From CALMZY01 sp052033915 (GTDB lineage: Bacteria > Verrucomicrobiota > Kiritimatiellia > CAIQIC01 > JAGNIJ01): a stretch of DNA of 64,000 nt. The notes beneath the pieces are model-generated. The model made no database searches. It saw only the letters and a list, made by a program, of their open reading frames with translations, and was not told the origin of the DNA. Below are positions 23,696 through 32,270 of the stretch, in pieces. The position numbers were made by a program, and so were the translations under genes. Each line of letters begins with the position of its first letter. Position 1 is the stretch's first letter. The stretch lies in NCBI GenBank assembly GCA_052033915.1, contig JBPOJF010000013.1, positions 124,001-188,000 of the forward strand, in the 5' to 3' direction.

Positions 23696-24216
23696 GCATC
23701 CGCCTTCCTGTGAACGCTCAAGCGCTTGTTGCCCTCGTCCACCTTCTTCTTCAGCCGGCTCTTATGTTCGGCCAGTTTCTTCTGCAGGTCCGCGCGGCCC
23801 AGCGCCAGTATCTGCACGGCCAGGAGCGCCGCATTGATCGCGCCGGCCTTGCCGAGCGCCACGGTCGCCACGGGAACCCCCGCCGGCATTTGCACCGTGG
23901 AGAGCAACGCGTCGAGACCATCCAGCGCCCCGCCTTTCATCGGAACGCCGATGACCGGCAGCGTCGTGTGCGCGGCTATGACCCCCGCGAGATGCGCGGC
24001 GCTGCCCGCCGCGGCAATGATCACCTGGATGCCGCGCCCGGCCGCCTCGCTCGCGAACGCGAAGGCTCGCTCCGGCGTCCGATGCGCAGATATCACGTGA
24101 ACCTCGTTCCCAATTCCAAATTGCTTCAGCGTCCGAACCGTCTCCTTGACGGTCTCCCAGTCGGAATCCGAGCCCATGAGGACGGCGACGGGAGGTGTCT
24201 GTTTCTTTGCCTTCAT
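23692..24216 (-). CDS. purE: N5-carboxyaminoimidazole ribonucleotide mutase
   Basis: A 174-residue class I PurE converting N5-CAIR to CAIR in purine synthesis. Signatures are VLMGSDSDWETVKE, VISAHRTPERAFAFA, IIAAAGSAAHLAGVIAAHT and LPVIGVPMKGGALDGLDALLSTVQMPAGVPVATV. The C-terminal 20 residues (KKKVDEGNKRLSVHRKADA) are a charged tail. The matching PurK would be needed to make N5-CAIR and is not in the window. The gene lies 100 bp downstream of purD and overlaps the next gene by ATGA. Confidence 0.95.
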   Translation of the reverse strand: MKAKKQTPPVAVLMGSDSDWETVKETVRTLKQFGIGNEVHVISAHRTPERAFAFASEAAGRGIQVIIAAAGSAAHLAGVIAAHTTLPVIGVPMKGGALDGLDALLSTVQMPAGVPVATVALGKAGAINAALLAVQILALGRADLQKKLAEHKSRLKKKVDEGNKRLSVHRKADA

Positions 24217-24238
24217 GTAGTCCCTCGTTTTCTCTCAA

Positions 24239-24320
24239 TGACGAATGAATGTCGAGTGGCCGAATGACGAATTCGGTCATGGGTCATTCGGACATTCATC
24301 AGGCATTCGGATTTCGTCAT
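24239..24320. repeat. GAATGAC-type compound palindrome between purD and purE
   Basis: The inner arms CCGAATGAC (24260-24268) and GTCATTCGG (24283-24291) are perfect. Outer arms GAATGAATGTC/GACATTCATC and ATGACG/CGTCAT extend the hairpin to about 82 bp. It runs into the stop codon of purD (24317-24319) and fills the purD-purE gap. Confidence 0.7.
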
Positions 24321-25600
24321 TCCGCGCACAATGCTCTCGCTGCAATATCACGTCGAAAATGGGCCCTGGAAAAGCGGATTCTCGCCGCCGCGGCATACGC
24401 GTTATCCACTGCGGCGCGCAAATCGCGGCCGAGCGCGGTCACGCCCAGCACGCGGCCGCCGGCGGTGACCACCTTCCCGTCCGCCAACCGAGTGCCCGCG
24501 TGGAACACGACCACATCCTTCATCGCGGCCGCATCGGCAAGTCCGTCGATCGCGTCGCCCTTGCCGTAGCTGCCGGGGTATCCGCCGGCGGCCATGACCA
24601 CGCACACGCACGCCTCGGGCTTCCACCGCACCATGCCTTCGTCCAGCGCGCCGTCGGCGCACGCCTCGAGCGCAGGCAGCAGGTCGCCGTCCCAGCGCGG
24701 CAGGATCGCCTGCGTCTCGGGATCGCCGAACCGGCAGTTGAACTCAAGAACCTTCGGACCGGCCTTCGTCATCATCAGCCCGGCGTACAGCACGCCGCGG
24801 TAGTCGATGCCGCGCTTGTTCAGTTCGCGGAGCGTTCGCTCGAAGACCTGCTCGCGGATGACCGGCCACAAATCCTCCTTCACGACCGGCGCGGGCGAAT
24901 ACGCCCCCATGCCGCCGGTGTTCGGCCCCTCGTCGCCGTCGAAAACCCGCTTGTGATCCTGCGACGACGCCAGCATCACGATCTTGCGGCCGTCGATCAG
25001 CGCGAGGATCGACGCCTCTTCGCCCTGAAGGGACTCCTCGACCACCACGGTCGCGCCGGCAGCGCCGAACGCCTTCTGCACAAGCGCCTCGTCCACCGCT
25101 GCCTCGGCCTGTTCCGGCGTTGCCGCGACGGTCACACCCTTCCCGGCCGCCAGGCCGTCCGCCTTGATCACGATCGGCGCGCCTTCTTTCCTGATATAGG
25201 ACTTGGCCTCATCCGCGCTCGAAAACCGCGCATACTTCGCGGTCGGCACGCCCGCCGCGAGCATGACTTCCTTCGCGAAGACCTTGCTGCCCTCAAGGCG
25301 GGCCGCGGCCTTGCAGGGGCCGAATACCTTCAGGCCCTCGGCGTTGAAACGATCCACGATTCCGCCGCACAGCGGCGCTTCGGGGCCCACGACCGTCAGG
25401 CACGGCTTGTTCGCCTTCGCCCACGCCAGCAGCTTGTCGATCTCCGTCGCCGCGATGTCGAGGTTCGTGCCGACACCGGCGGTTCCGGCGTTTCCGGGCG
25501 CGCAGAAAACGTCCGGACGGGAGGCGTCGCCGGCCAGTTTCCACGCCAGCGCGTGCTCGCGCCCGCCGCTGCCGATTACCAGTATTTTGGGCCTGTTCAT
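24317..25600 (-). CDS. purD: Phosphoribosylamine-glycine ligase
   Basis: A 427-residue ATP-grasp enzyme (GAR synthetase) joining phosphoribosylamine and glycine. It begins KILVIGSGGREHALAWKL, has APGNAGTAGVGTNLDI, the ATP-grasp parts KADGLAAGKGVTVA and VVEESLQGEEASILALIDG, the family block RVFDGDEGPNTGGMGAYSPAP, and VLEFNCRFGDPETQ. ATG 25600 fits the usual PurD N-terminus; upstream SD is weak. It heads the leftward purD-purE-S41-tsaC-glyA fusion run, so its glycine substrate is made by an enzyme encoded in the same run. Confidence 0.96.
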   Translation of the reverse strand: MNRPKILVIGSGGREHALAWKLAGDASRPDVFCAPGNAGTAGVGTNLDIAATEIDKLLAWAKANKPCLTVVGPEAPLCGGIVDRFNAEGLKVFGPCKAAARLEGSKVFAKEVMLAAGVPTAKYARFSSADEAKSYIRKEGAPIVIKADGLAAGKGVTVAATPEQAEAAVDEALVQKAFGAAGATVVVEESLQGEEASILALIDGRKIVMLASSQDHKRVFDGDEGPNTGGMGAYSPAPVVKEDLWPVIREQVFERTLRELNKRGIDYRGVLYAGLMMTKAGPKVLEFNCRFGDPETQAILPRWDGDLLPALEACADGALDEGMVRWKPEACVCVVMAAGGYPGSYGKGDAIDGLADAAAMKDVVVFHAGTRLADGKVVTAGGRVLGVTALGRDLRAAVDNAYAAAARIRFSRAHFRRDIAARALCAE

Positions 25601-25861
25601 GGGTGTTTTCCGTGCCTTGGAAAACCCGGGCACTCTAGCCAACGAGGGCCCAACATTCAAGGTCGGTCTCTGTCCCCGCTCCTCCTTTCTCTTCGCAGAC
25701 GCGATTTCAGCGTGAGACGGACGGTTTTCCGGGAAAATGTGAATTTTTTCGGATTTCGCCGTTGATGTCCACAGCTTGGAAAACGCGAGGCATGCTTTTC
25801 CATACGTTGGAAAAAAGGGCTCGCCCTTAACACCCGCATTCTGGCAGTGTTTTCTTTCGCT
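25601..25861. repeat. Intergenic cluster of TTTTCC..GGAAAA palindromes
   Basis: This 261-bp divergent gap holds GTTTTCCGTGCC/TTGGAAAAC (25605-25625), GTTTTCCGGGAAAATG (about 25731), AGCTTGGAAAAC (about 25773) and CTTTTCCATACGTTGGAAAA from 25795. It also contains TCGCAGACGCGATTTC (25690-25705), repeated at 49548-49563. Promoters for purD and the rightward importer operon must lie here. Confidence 0.65.
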
Positions 25862-26728
25862 ATGCTTTCATGGCTCCGAATCCTGGGCGCTTCGGCCTGC
25901 GCGCTCTGGCTGGCGGCCTGCGCCGCCCCGCAAACGACCGCGGACCCCCACGATCTCATCAAATCCGGCTGGAACGAATTCACGCTGAGCGAGTTTGACC
26001 GCGCCGCGACGCGGTTCGAAGAGGCCCTGGCAAAAACCCCTGAAACCGACGACCTGCACCTCCAGGCCCTGTACGGCCTTGCCTCCACCTGGAACCTGCG
26101 CCGGCCCGGCGAGGACGTCAAAAAGGCGCGCGCGTTGTACGAACGGATCATCCGGCTGGCGCCGGAGAGCGAGATGGCCATCTGGAGCCGGCTCGCGCTC
26201 GCGCGGCTGAAGCATCTTGTCCCGGTCGGCGAGGAGCCGGATTACAACGAGGTCCGCAATGCCTATCAGCGGATCATCGACCGGCACCCCGGCCACCTCG
26301 CGGCCAAGGAGGCCTTCATCTACAAGATGTCCACGCTGATCGCTTCGCTCGAACCGGCGGAGACGAAGCAGGCCATCCGGGAGCTCGAGGCGTTCGTGAA
26401 GGATCCGAACACGCCGTTCCGCGGGCCGGCGTACTCGCTGATCGCGGTGGGCTGCACAACGCTGGACGAACCGGAGAAGCGGTTGCAGGCGGAGATCGAT
26501 TCGCTGAACAACACGGAGATCGACCCGGCCAACCCGTTCAACGAGTTCGCGTGGCAGTACTGGAACATCGCGACGATCGCGGAGTTCGAATGCGGCGATT
26601 TCGACACCGCGCGGATGTACTACGACAAGCTGATCCGGGAATATCCCACCGACAAGCGCGTCTTCGGCTGCAAGCAGGCGCTGAGACGGATGGACGAGGT
26701 GGAGGAGCGGATCAGGGGGGAGATGTGA
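25862..26728 (+). CDS. TPR-containing lipoprotein
   Basis: A 288-residue predicted lipoprotein: signal MLSWLRILGASACALWLAAC with lipobox LAAC (Cys20), then tetratricopeptide-like helices (WNEFTLSEFDRAATRFEEAL, ARALYERIIRLAPES, NAYQRIIDRHPGHLAAKEA, and a last unit MYYDKLIREYPTDKRVFG). TPR proteins of this type act as scaffolds. ATG 25862 gives the best signal peptide; ATG 25847 is possible. It is 31 bp upstream of a sugar-type binding-protein gene and is probably the first gene of that transport operon, perhaps organising the complex at the membrane. Confidence 0.85.
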   Translation: MLSWLRILGASACALWLAACAAPQTTADPHDLIKSGWNEFTLSEFDRAATRFEEALAKTPETDDLHLQALYGLASTWNLRRPGEDVKKARALYERIIRLAPESEMAIWSRLALARLKHLVPVGEEPDYNEVRNAYQRIIDRHPGHLAAKEAFIYKMSTLIASLEPAETKQAIRELEAFVKDPNTPFRGPAYSLIAVGCTTLDEPEKRLQAEIDSLNNTEIDPANPFNEFAWQYWNIATIAEFECGDFDTARMYYDKLIREYPTDKRVFGCKQALRRMDEVEERIRGEM

Positions 26729-26759
26729 ACCCATTGAACATCGGAAATCGGCCCTCGAA

Positions 26760-28454
26760 TTGACGAGAATCTGCACATTCATCCGCACCTACTACGCGCT
26801 GATCATCGTCTTCGCGGTCTTCGCGTGGTCCGCGGTGATGATCGCCGTGTACCGAAACCGCACGACCCCGCCGGGCGCGACGGTCATCCGCATCGGCCAC
26901 TGGCAGCTCGAGGCCAGCGTCCGCGACGCGATCAACGAGATGGCGCGGGAGTACCGGAAGATTCACCCGAACGTGTACGTGGTGCAGGACGCGATCCCCG
27001 AGAGCGTGTACGGGCAATGGGTCAGCACCCAACTCATGGGCGGAACGGCGCCCGACCTCGTGCAGGTCGGCTCGATGCTGCCGGCGAACATCTGGCTGTC
27101 GTACTACAACCGTTACTTCGTCCCGCTCACCCGCGAGGTGAACCGCCCGAACCCGTACAACCGCGGCACGGACATGGAGACCACGCCCCTGCGCCGGACG
27201 TACAAGGACGGCATGCGCACGACGTACGTTCAGGAAATGCAGGAGTACATGAGCGTCTCGCTCTCCCAGTTCGGCGTGCGCATCTTCTACAACAAGGACC
27301 TGCTCAAGAAGCTGGCGGGCCTCGACGAGGCGCCGCGCGACTACCGCTCGTTTCTCGCCGCGTGCCGGAAGATCTCCGAGCAGAAGAACCCGCGCGGCGA
27401 AAACTACATTCCGATCGCCGCCTCCGCCTACCACATGAGCATGTGGGAAGGCATGCTGTTCGACCCGATGACGTACGGGCTGATCCGCAAGGCCGACTTC
27501 AACCGCGACGCCGACGTGGGCAACAACGAGCTGTACGTGGCCTTCAAGATCGGCGCGGTGGATTTCTACCACCCCTCGATCACGACCCGGTTCCGGATGA
27601 TCCGGGAGGTGACCGACTACTTCCAGACCGGCTACACAGGCCTCACGCGGGACGAGGCCGTCTTCCTTTTCGCCCAGCAGAAGGCCGTGTTCATGAGCAC
27701 CGGCACCTGGGATGCCCGCAGCCTCCAGAAGCTCGCGAAGGGGCAGTTCGAGGTCGGCGTGATGGAGCCGCCTCTGCCGACGAAGGACGACCCCGAATTC
27801 GGCGACGTCGTCGAGGGCCCGAACTACGAGCAGGCGGGCACCGGATTCCAGTTCGGCCTCACGCGCACAAGCCGGAACCCGGACATCGCGCTCGACTTCA
27901 TGCTCTTCATGGCGTCGCAGCCGCACAACCAGAAGCTCAACGAGATCATCGGGTGGATCCCCGCCATCCGCGGGACCGAGATGGACCCGCTGCTGAAGGC
28001 GTTCGAGCCGCACATCGAGGGCGTCTACGGCGCGTTCAGCATCTGGCTCGGCGGCAACACCGCGACCAAGTGGATGCAGGTGTATTCGGCGTTCCAGGTG
28101 AACCGGATGTCGTACGACGAGATGGTGAAGGAGTTCCAGCCGTTCTATATCAAGCACGGCATGGAGGACTTCATGGAACAGCAGCGGGACTGGCGCCGCG
28201 GCATGCACAACAACGAGCGGTTCCTGGCCGGCATCCGCGCCAAGGCGCTCCTCGCCGAGGGCGAGGAATCGCACTCCGCCTGGGTCCGGTACCGCGCGCT
28301 GACGAAAGACCGCCAGATATGGGCCGAGCTGGATCACAACCGCCAGATGCAGTTGATCGAGAAGGGCCCGCAGAAGGCCGTCGGCCCCTACGAGTACAGC
28401 CCGGCGGTGATGAAGAAGATCAAGAAGAAGGCGAAGGAGAAGATGAAGAGCTGA
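26760..28454 (+). CDS. Membrane-anchored family 1 (sugar-type) ABC substrate-binding protein
   Basis: A 564-residue protein with an uncleaved-looking N-terminal helix (YYALIIVFAVFAWSAVMIAVY) followed by a family 1 extracellular binding domain (VIRIGHWQLEASVRDAINEMAREYRKIHPN, GGTAPDLVQVGS, RIFYNKDLLKKLAG, KAVFMSTGTWD). It has no lipobox, so it is probably tethered by its helix to the inner membrane. The start is TTG 26760; the next in-frame ATG (residue 28) would cut the helix. It is much longer than the usual 400-450 residues because of a C-terminal helical extension. The substrate is probably an oligosaccharide, by family. A strong hairpin separates it from the permease gene. Confidence 0.88.
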   Translation: MTRICTFIRTYYALIIVFAVFAWSAVMIAVYRNRTTPPGATVIRIGHWQLEASVRDAINEMAREYRKIHPNVYVVQDAIPESVYGQWVSTQLMGGTAPDLVQVGSMLPANIWLSYYNRYFVPLTREVNRPNPYNRGTDMETTPLRRTYKDGMRTTYVQEMQEYMSVSLSQFGVRIFYNKDLLKKLAGLDEAPRDYRSFLAACRKISEQKNPRGENYIPIAASAYHMSMWEGMLFDPMTYGLIRKADFNRDADVGNNELYVAFKIGAVDFYHPSITTRFRMIREVTDYFQTGYTGLTRDEAVFLFAQQKAVFMSTGTWDARSLQKLAKGQFEVGVMEPPLPTKDDPEFGDVVEGPNYEQAGTGFQFGLTRTSRNPDIALDFMLFMASQPHNQKLNEIIGWIPAIRGTEMDPLLKAFEPHIEGVYGAFSIWLGGNTATKWMQVYSAFQVNRMSYDEMVKEFQPFYIKHGMEDFMEQQRDWRRGMHNNERFLAGIRAKALLAEGEESHSAWVRYRALTKDRQIWAELDHNRQMQLIEKGPQKAVGPYEYSPAVMKKIKKKAKEKMKS

Positions 28455-28492
28455 ATCGTCCTCGTACTCGAAAGAGTACGGCCGAGGACGAT
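28455..28492 (+). promoter_or_regulatory. Strong intercistronic hairpin between binding-protein and permease genes
   Basis: ATCGTCCTC (28455-28463) pairs with GAGGACGAT (28484-28492), and GTACTC (28464-28469) pairs with GAGTAC (28474-28479) around a GAAA tetraloop, with a four-base bulge. It starts directly after the stop codon. Such a structure can protect the upstream mRNA and lower permease expression, as known for malE-malF. The arms recur at 21803-21832. Confidence 0.7.
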
Positions 28493-28503
28493 GTGAAGGG
28501 ACC

Positions 28504-30555
28504 ATGACCCCGAAACCGATCAAACTGAGCCAGATCCGCCACCACTGGCCGATCTATCTCTTCATCATCCCGACGGTCGTCCTGATCGCGCTGTTCCAGT
28601 ACTACCCCGCAAGCAGCGGGATCTACCACAGCTTCTTCCGATGGAACGGCGCGGACATCTCGGAGCCGGTCGGGTTCCAGAACTACATCGACCTGCTGAA
28701 GAACACCGAGTTCTGGAACTCGTTCAAGCTCGCGTTCATCCTCGGCGGCTGGAACGTGATCAAGATGATCCCGGCCCTTCTGATCGCCGTCGCGATCCAC
28801 CGCTGCCGGAGCGAGCGCATGCAGTTCCTCTACCGCACGCTGTTCGTCATCCCGATGGTCATCCCCGGCCTCGTCGTCGTCCTGATCTGGCGCTCGTTCT
28901 TCTTCGAGGCGACCTCGGGCTATCTCAACCAATTCCTGATCAAGAGCGGCCTGTTCAACGTCCTGTGCTATCTCGACGCGAACGTCTTCCACTGGGGCGC
29001 GTTCGAGGCCGGGAGAATGCCCGCGTGGCTGGGCGACCCGAAGCTGATCATCACCGCGTGCATCGTGTGGGGCTTCCCGTGGGTCGGCTCGTTCGCGGTG
29101 CTCACCCACCTCGCGAAGCTGCAGGGCATCTCCAAGGACATCTACGAGGCCGCGGAGATCGACGGCGTGTCGTGGTGGACCAAGTTCACCAGGATCGAAC
29201 TGCCGCTGATCATGGGCTCGATCTACCTGCTCCTCGTGTTCGTGATCATCGACACGATCAAGGACGCGGGCATGATCCTCGCCCTCGCGGGCATCGCCGG
29301 CGGACCCGGCGGCAAGGCCACCGTCCCCGCGCTGTTCATGATCCGGAAGGCGTTCCTCGACCAGCAGATGGGCTACGCCTGCGCCGTCGGCATCATCCTG
29401 ACGCTCGTCGTCATGATCCTGCAAAAGTTCAGCGACATCGTGATGGATACCGAGTCCATGAATCCGCGCCGGAAGAACACGGTCCGCACGATCCTGTTCC
29501 TCGTCGGCGGCACGATGATCGGCTGGCGCTACGTCAATCCCCAGCTCAACCTGACCGCGCTCGGCGCGATCCTGATCGCGCTGTCGATCCCGTACGCGTG
29601 GATCGGCGCGCGGTTCCGCAAGCTGATCCCGGCGAGGCCCGAGCCGCGCGATCCGGCCGGCCGCAGCCCCGGCGATCTTTACATCGAACGCGCGTTCCGC
29701 CGCCGGCAGAACCCGGTGTACCGGTTCTTCCGGCTCCTCGGCTCCAGCGCGCTGCGTTTCACGAAGCACGCGTGGATCTGGCTCGTGCTCGCGTTCGCGT
29801 TCCTGCCGCTTTACCTCATGATCATCGTCAGCGTGAAGAACAACGAGCAGTTCTACCTCGCGCCCGCGCGGCTCACGCAGCCGATGTTCTGGGAGAACTG
29901 GCGCACCGCGTGGGACATGGTCACGCCGACGGTCGCCAACAGCCTGTTCATCTCCACGAGCTGCACGCTGATGACGCTCGGGCTCGCGCTGTGCGGCGCG
30001 TATTTCTTCGCGCGCCTGAAAGCGCCCGGCCATGCGTTTCTCTGGAACGCGCTCCTGCTCCTCATGATGATGCCGGCGATCGCAAATCTCGTCCCGCTGT
30101 TCACGCTCCTGCGCGACCTGAACCTGCTCAACACGCTCTCCGCACTGATCATCGTCGGCGCGTCCGGCGGCCAGATCTTCGGCATTTTCGTGCTCCGGAA
30201 CTTCATCCAGGACACGCCGCAGGATCTCTTCGAAGCGGCGGAGATCGACGGGGCCAACCACTTCCAGCAACTGCGCAACGTCGTCCTGCCGCTGGCCGGC
30301 CCGATCCTCGGGACGGTCGGCGTGATGCAGTTCATCTCGTCGTGGAACGACTTCGTCCTGCCGCTGATCATCATGCGCGACCACGCGCGCCTGCCGGTGA
30401 TGGTCCAGTTGCTGCGGATGGCCGGCGAGTACATCAAGCTGTGGGGTCCGCTGATGGCCGGCTACGCCATCGCCTCGATCCCGATCATCATCCTCTTCAT
30501 CTTCTCGATGAAGCTCTTCATCAAGGGACTGACCGAGGGCGCGGTGAAGGGATAG
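28504..30555 (+). CDS. Sugar-type ABC permease, MalF-like and MalG-like domains fused
   Basis: A 683-residue membrane protein joining both permease subunits of a carbohydrate importer. The N-terminal half (about 1-330) is MalF-like, with EAAEIDGVSWWTKFTRIELP as its EAA loop. The C-terminal half (about 415-683) is MalG-like, with EAAEIDGANHFQQLRNVVLP as its EAA loop and a terminal FIKGLTEGAVKG. A linker of roughly 90 residues contains two further hydrophobic segments and a basic stretch. The two EAA loops should dock a shared ATPase. No ATPase gene is present in the operon, so an MsmX/UgpC-like general ATPase elsewhere is expected. Confidence 0.92.
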   Translation: MTPKPIKLSQIRHHWPIYLFIIPTVVLIALFQYYPASSGIYHSFFRWNGADISEPVGFQNYIDLLKNTEFWNSFKLAFILGGWNVIKMIPALLIAVAIHRCRSERMQFLYRTLFVIPMVIPGLVVVLIWRSFFFEATSGYLNQFLIKSGLFNVLCYLDANVFHWGAFEAGRMPAWLGDPKLIITACIVWGFPWVGSFAVLTHLAKLQGISKDIYEAAEIDGVSWWTKFTRIELPLIMGSIYLLLVFVIIDTIKDAGMILALAGIAGGPGGKATVPALFMIRKAFLDQQMGYACAVGIILTLVVMILQKFSDIVMDTESMNPRRKNTVRTILFLVGGTMIGWRYVNPQLNLTALGAILIALSIPYAWIGARFRKLIPARPEPRDPAGRSPGDLYIERAFRRRQNPVYRFFRLLGSSALRFTKHAWIWLVLAFAFLPLYLMIIVSVKNNEQFYLAPARLTQPMFWENWRTAWDMVTPTVANSLFISTSCTLMTLGLALCGAYFFARLKAPGHAFLWNALLLLMMMPAIANLVPLFTLLRDLNLLNTLSALIIVGASGGQIFGIFVLRNFIQDTPQDLFEAAEIDGANHFQQLRNVVLPLAGPILGTVGVMQFISSWNDFVLPLIIMRDHARLPVMVQLLRMAGEYIKLWGPLMAGYAIASIPIIILFIFSMKLFIKGLTEGAVKG

Positions 30556-30602
30556 CGGTCGGAACGGAACCGGCTGACTTCCGATCTCCCGCCGTCTCGC
30601 TC

Positions 30603-31634
30603 TCAACGCTTCTTGAACAGATACTCCGCCATGAACCATTCCTGCCCGGCGCGGTGGGCGAAGAGTTCGGCGAGCCCCATGAAATAGATTCTCCACCGCT
30701 GGAACCAGCGCGCCTTTTCCGCCTCGCCGTACACCTCCGCAAAAAGAGGAAGAATCTCCTCCTTCGCCGCGTCCATTCTCTTCAGCCATGCCTCCAGCGT
30801 CCTCGTATAATGAACGCCGTTGACGCGCCAATGTTCCTCGATCAGCACATCGCGCTGGAAGTACAGAAGCAGATCGTCCGAGGGCATCAGGCCGCCGGCG
30901 AAGAAATGGCGGCCCATCCAGTTGTCCTCGCCCCCGGTCTCGAACGCATACGCGTACTCGCGGTGCGCGAAGAGATGGACGAACAGCCGGCCCCCGGGCT
31001 TCAGCCACTCGGCAATCCGGCCCAGCAGCAGCTCGTAGTTGCGCATGCGCTCGAACATCTCCGTGGACACCACGCTGTCGAACCGGCGGTCCGTGCGGAA
31101 GTCGTTCATGTCCGCGGCAACCGTTTCCACGTTCTCCAGCCGCCGCGCCTGCTTCTCGGTCTCGATGAACTCCCGCTGGGACGGCACGCTGGACACGGCC
31201 AGAATCCGCGACTTCGGAAAGCGCCCGGCCATCCAGAGCGAAAACGCGCCCCATCCGCACCCCAGATCGAGAATCTCCATGCCGTCGGCAAGCCGGGCAC
31301 GCCGGCACATCAGGTCCAGCATCGCCTCCTCCGCCGCGTCGAGCGTGTCAACGCCCGCCGGCCAGTAGCCGCTGCCGTACTTCAGCCGGCCGCCGAGCAC
31401 CTTCCGGAAAAAAAGCGCGGGCAACGGATAGCGCCGCTCGTTCCCGCCCCCGGCGTCGACCGCGATCGGGCTCTTGCGCAAACGCTCAACCAGTTCCTGG
31501 AAAACCTGCTGCTGAACCTCGCAATCGCCGCGGTTCTCCTGCCGCAGACGGGCCGCCAGCAGTTTGCGAATTCCCTGCCGGATAATGGCGTCCGGCACCA
31601 ACCCCTTCTCCGCCAGTTCAAGCGCTCGTTTCAT
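30603..31634 (-). CDS. Coclaurine-N-methyltransferase-like / cyclopropane-fatty-acid-synthase family methyltransferase
   Basis: A 343-residue class I AdoMet-dependent enzyme. AdoMet motif I is ILDLGCGWGAFSLWMA. The order of blocks LKYGSGYWPAG, LDAAEEAML, VSTEMFERMRNYELLL, RLFVHLFAHREYAY, DNWMGRHFFAGGLMPSDDLL and WRVNGVHYTRTLEAWL matches the coclaurine N-methyltransferase-like branch of the CFA synthase superfamily rather than classical CFA synthase. The acceptor in bacteria is not known. ATG 31634 was chosen, as the usual N-terminal ALELAEKGLVPDAIIRQGIRKLL follows it. It is monocistronic, converging on the ABC importer operon. Confidence 0.88.
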   Translation of the reverse strand: MKRALELAEKGLVPDAIIRQGIRKLLAARLRQENRGDCEVQQQVFQELVERLRKSPIAVDAGGGNERRYPLPALFFRKVLGGRLKYGSGYWPAGVDTLDAAEEAMLDLMCRRARLADGMEILDLGCGWGAFSLWMAGRFPKSRILAVSSVPSQREFIETEKQARRLENVETVAADMNDFRTDRRFDSVVSTEMFERMRNYELLLGRIAEWLKPGGRLFVHLFAHREYAYAFETGGEDNWMGRHFFAGGLMPSDDLLLYFQRDVLIEEHWRVNGVHYTRTLEAWLKRMDAAKEEILPLFAEVYGEAEKARWFQRWRIYFMGLAELFAHRAGQEWFMAEYLFKKR

Positions 31635-31741
31635 AATCCGGCCTTTCGCTGTCGAACCTTCAGAACTCAATCCTGGGAATTTTAACCGAGAACACGCCCC
31701 CATTCAATCGACGATGAGCGCGGCTCGCGGCGGACTCTTTC

Positions 31742-31767
31742 CCCCGCCCGGGGACGGGCGACGCTAC
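31742..31767. repeat. GTAGCGTC..GTCCCCGG repeat copy
   Basis: On the minus strand this reads GTAGCGTCGCCCGTCCCCGG followed by GCGGGGG. A sister copy, GTAGCGTCCGCCGTCCCCGG followed by CGGAC, lies at 38141-38165. The rest of the 245-bp gap 31635-31879 shows TTTTTTCCGTGTTTTTCTGTG-like sequence (31830-31850) and nothing else I recognise. Confidence 0.5.
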
Positions 31768-31879
31768 ACCGGCGGCAGGCATCGCTTCCACACGCTCTTC
31801 AGCCCGCCGGGCGGGCGGATGCGCGTGTCTGTTTTTTCCGTGTTTTTCTGTGCGTTCCGCGGGTATTCTTTCAAGGGAT

Positions 31880-32263
31880 ATGACCGTGCGCAAGAAACCG
31901 CTCAGCGACGAGCAACGCGCGAAGATTCTCGCGGAATTGCACCGGGACGCCGCGGCCCGCCAATCAGGCTACCGCGAGCGCGCGCTCAAACTTTTCCCGC
32001 ATCTCTGCGCGCGATGCGGGCGCGAGTTCGAGGGGCGGCGCCTCCGCGAGCTGACCGTCCACCACAAGGATCACAACCACGGCAACAACCCGCCCGACGG
32101 CAGCAACTGGGAACTGCTCTGCCTGTACTGCCACGATCACGAACACGAGAAACAACTCCTCACGGGACGCGAAACGTCAGCCCAGGAAAAACGGTCCCCG
32201 TCCATCTTCACGCCCCTCGCGGACCTGGATGCGCTGTTGAAGAAGAATGACGAACAGGAGTAG
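31880..32263 (+). CDS. YajD-type HNH nuclease family protein
   Basis: A 127-residue HNH protein. Two zinc-type cysteine pairs (CARCGRE and CLYCHDHEHE) bracket the catalytic block ELTVHHKDHNHGNNPPDGSNWELL. This matches the small, stand-alone YajD group, whose cellular role is not established. The start is ATG 31880, within GGGATATG. It is flanked on both sides by degenerate CCGTGTTTTCCGTG or ACCACGAAACACACGAA repeat sequence, which suggests it is part of, or has been captured by, a repeat-rich insertion spot. Confidence 0.88.
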   Translation: MTVRKKPLSDEQRAKILAELHRDAAARQSGYRERALKLFPHLCARCGREFEGRRLRELTVHHKDHNHGNNPPDGSNWELLCLYCHDHEHEKQLLTGRETSAQEKRSPSIFTPLADLDALLKKNDEQE

Positions 32264-32270
32264 ATGCGTA

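Noticed and set aside
24239..24320. Possible CRISPR or riboswitch in the purD-purE gap
   Set aside because: The repeat units are imperfect and nested as one hairpin without spacers, and no purine-riboswitch-like core is visible; it fits a dispersed palindrome.
28420..31308. Very long antisense frame (962 codons) opposite the fused permease gene
   Set aside because: It is composed almost wholly of Arg, Asp, Glu and His repeats, typical of an antisense frame of a GC-rich gene. It has no domain and overlaps a clear permease.
28641..31685. Long + strand frame (1014 codons) over the permease and methyltransferase genes
   Set aside because: It is a shadow frame with Arg/Pro/His-rich composition and no family features, overlapping two well-supported genes.
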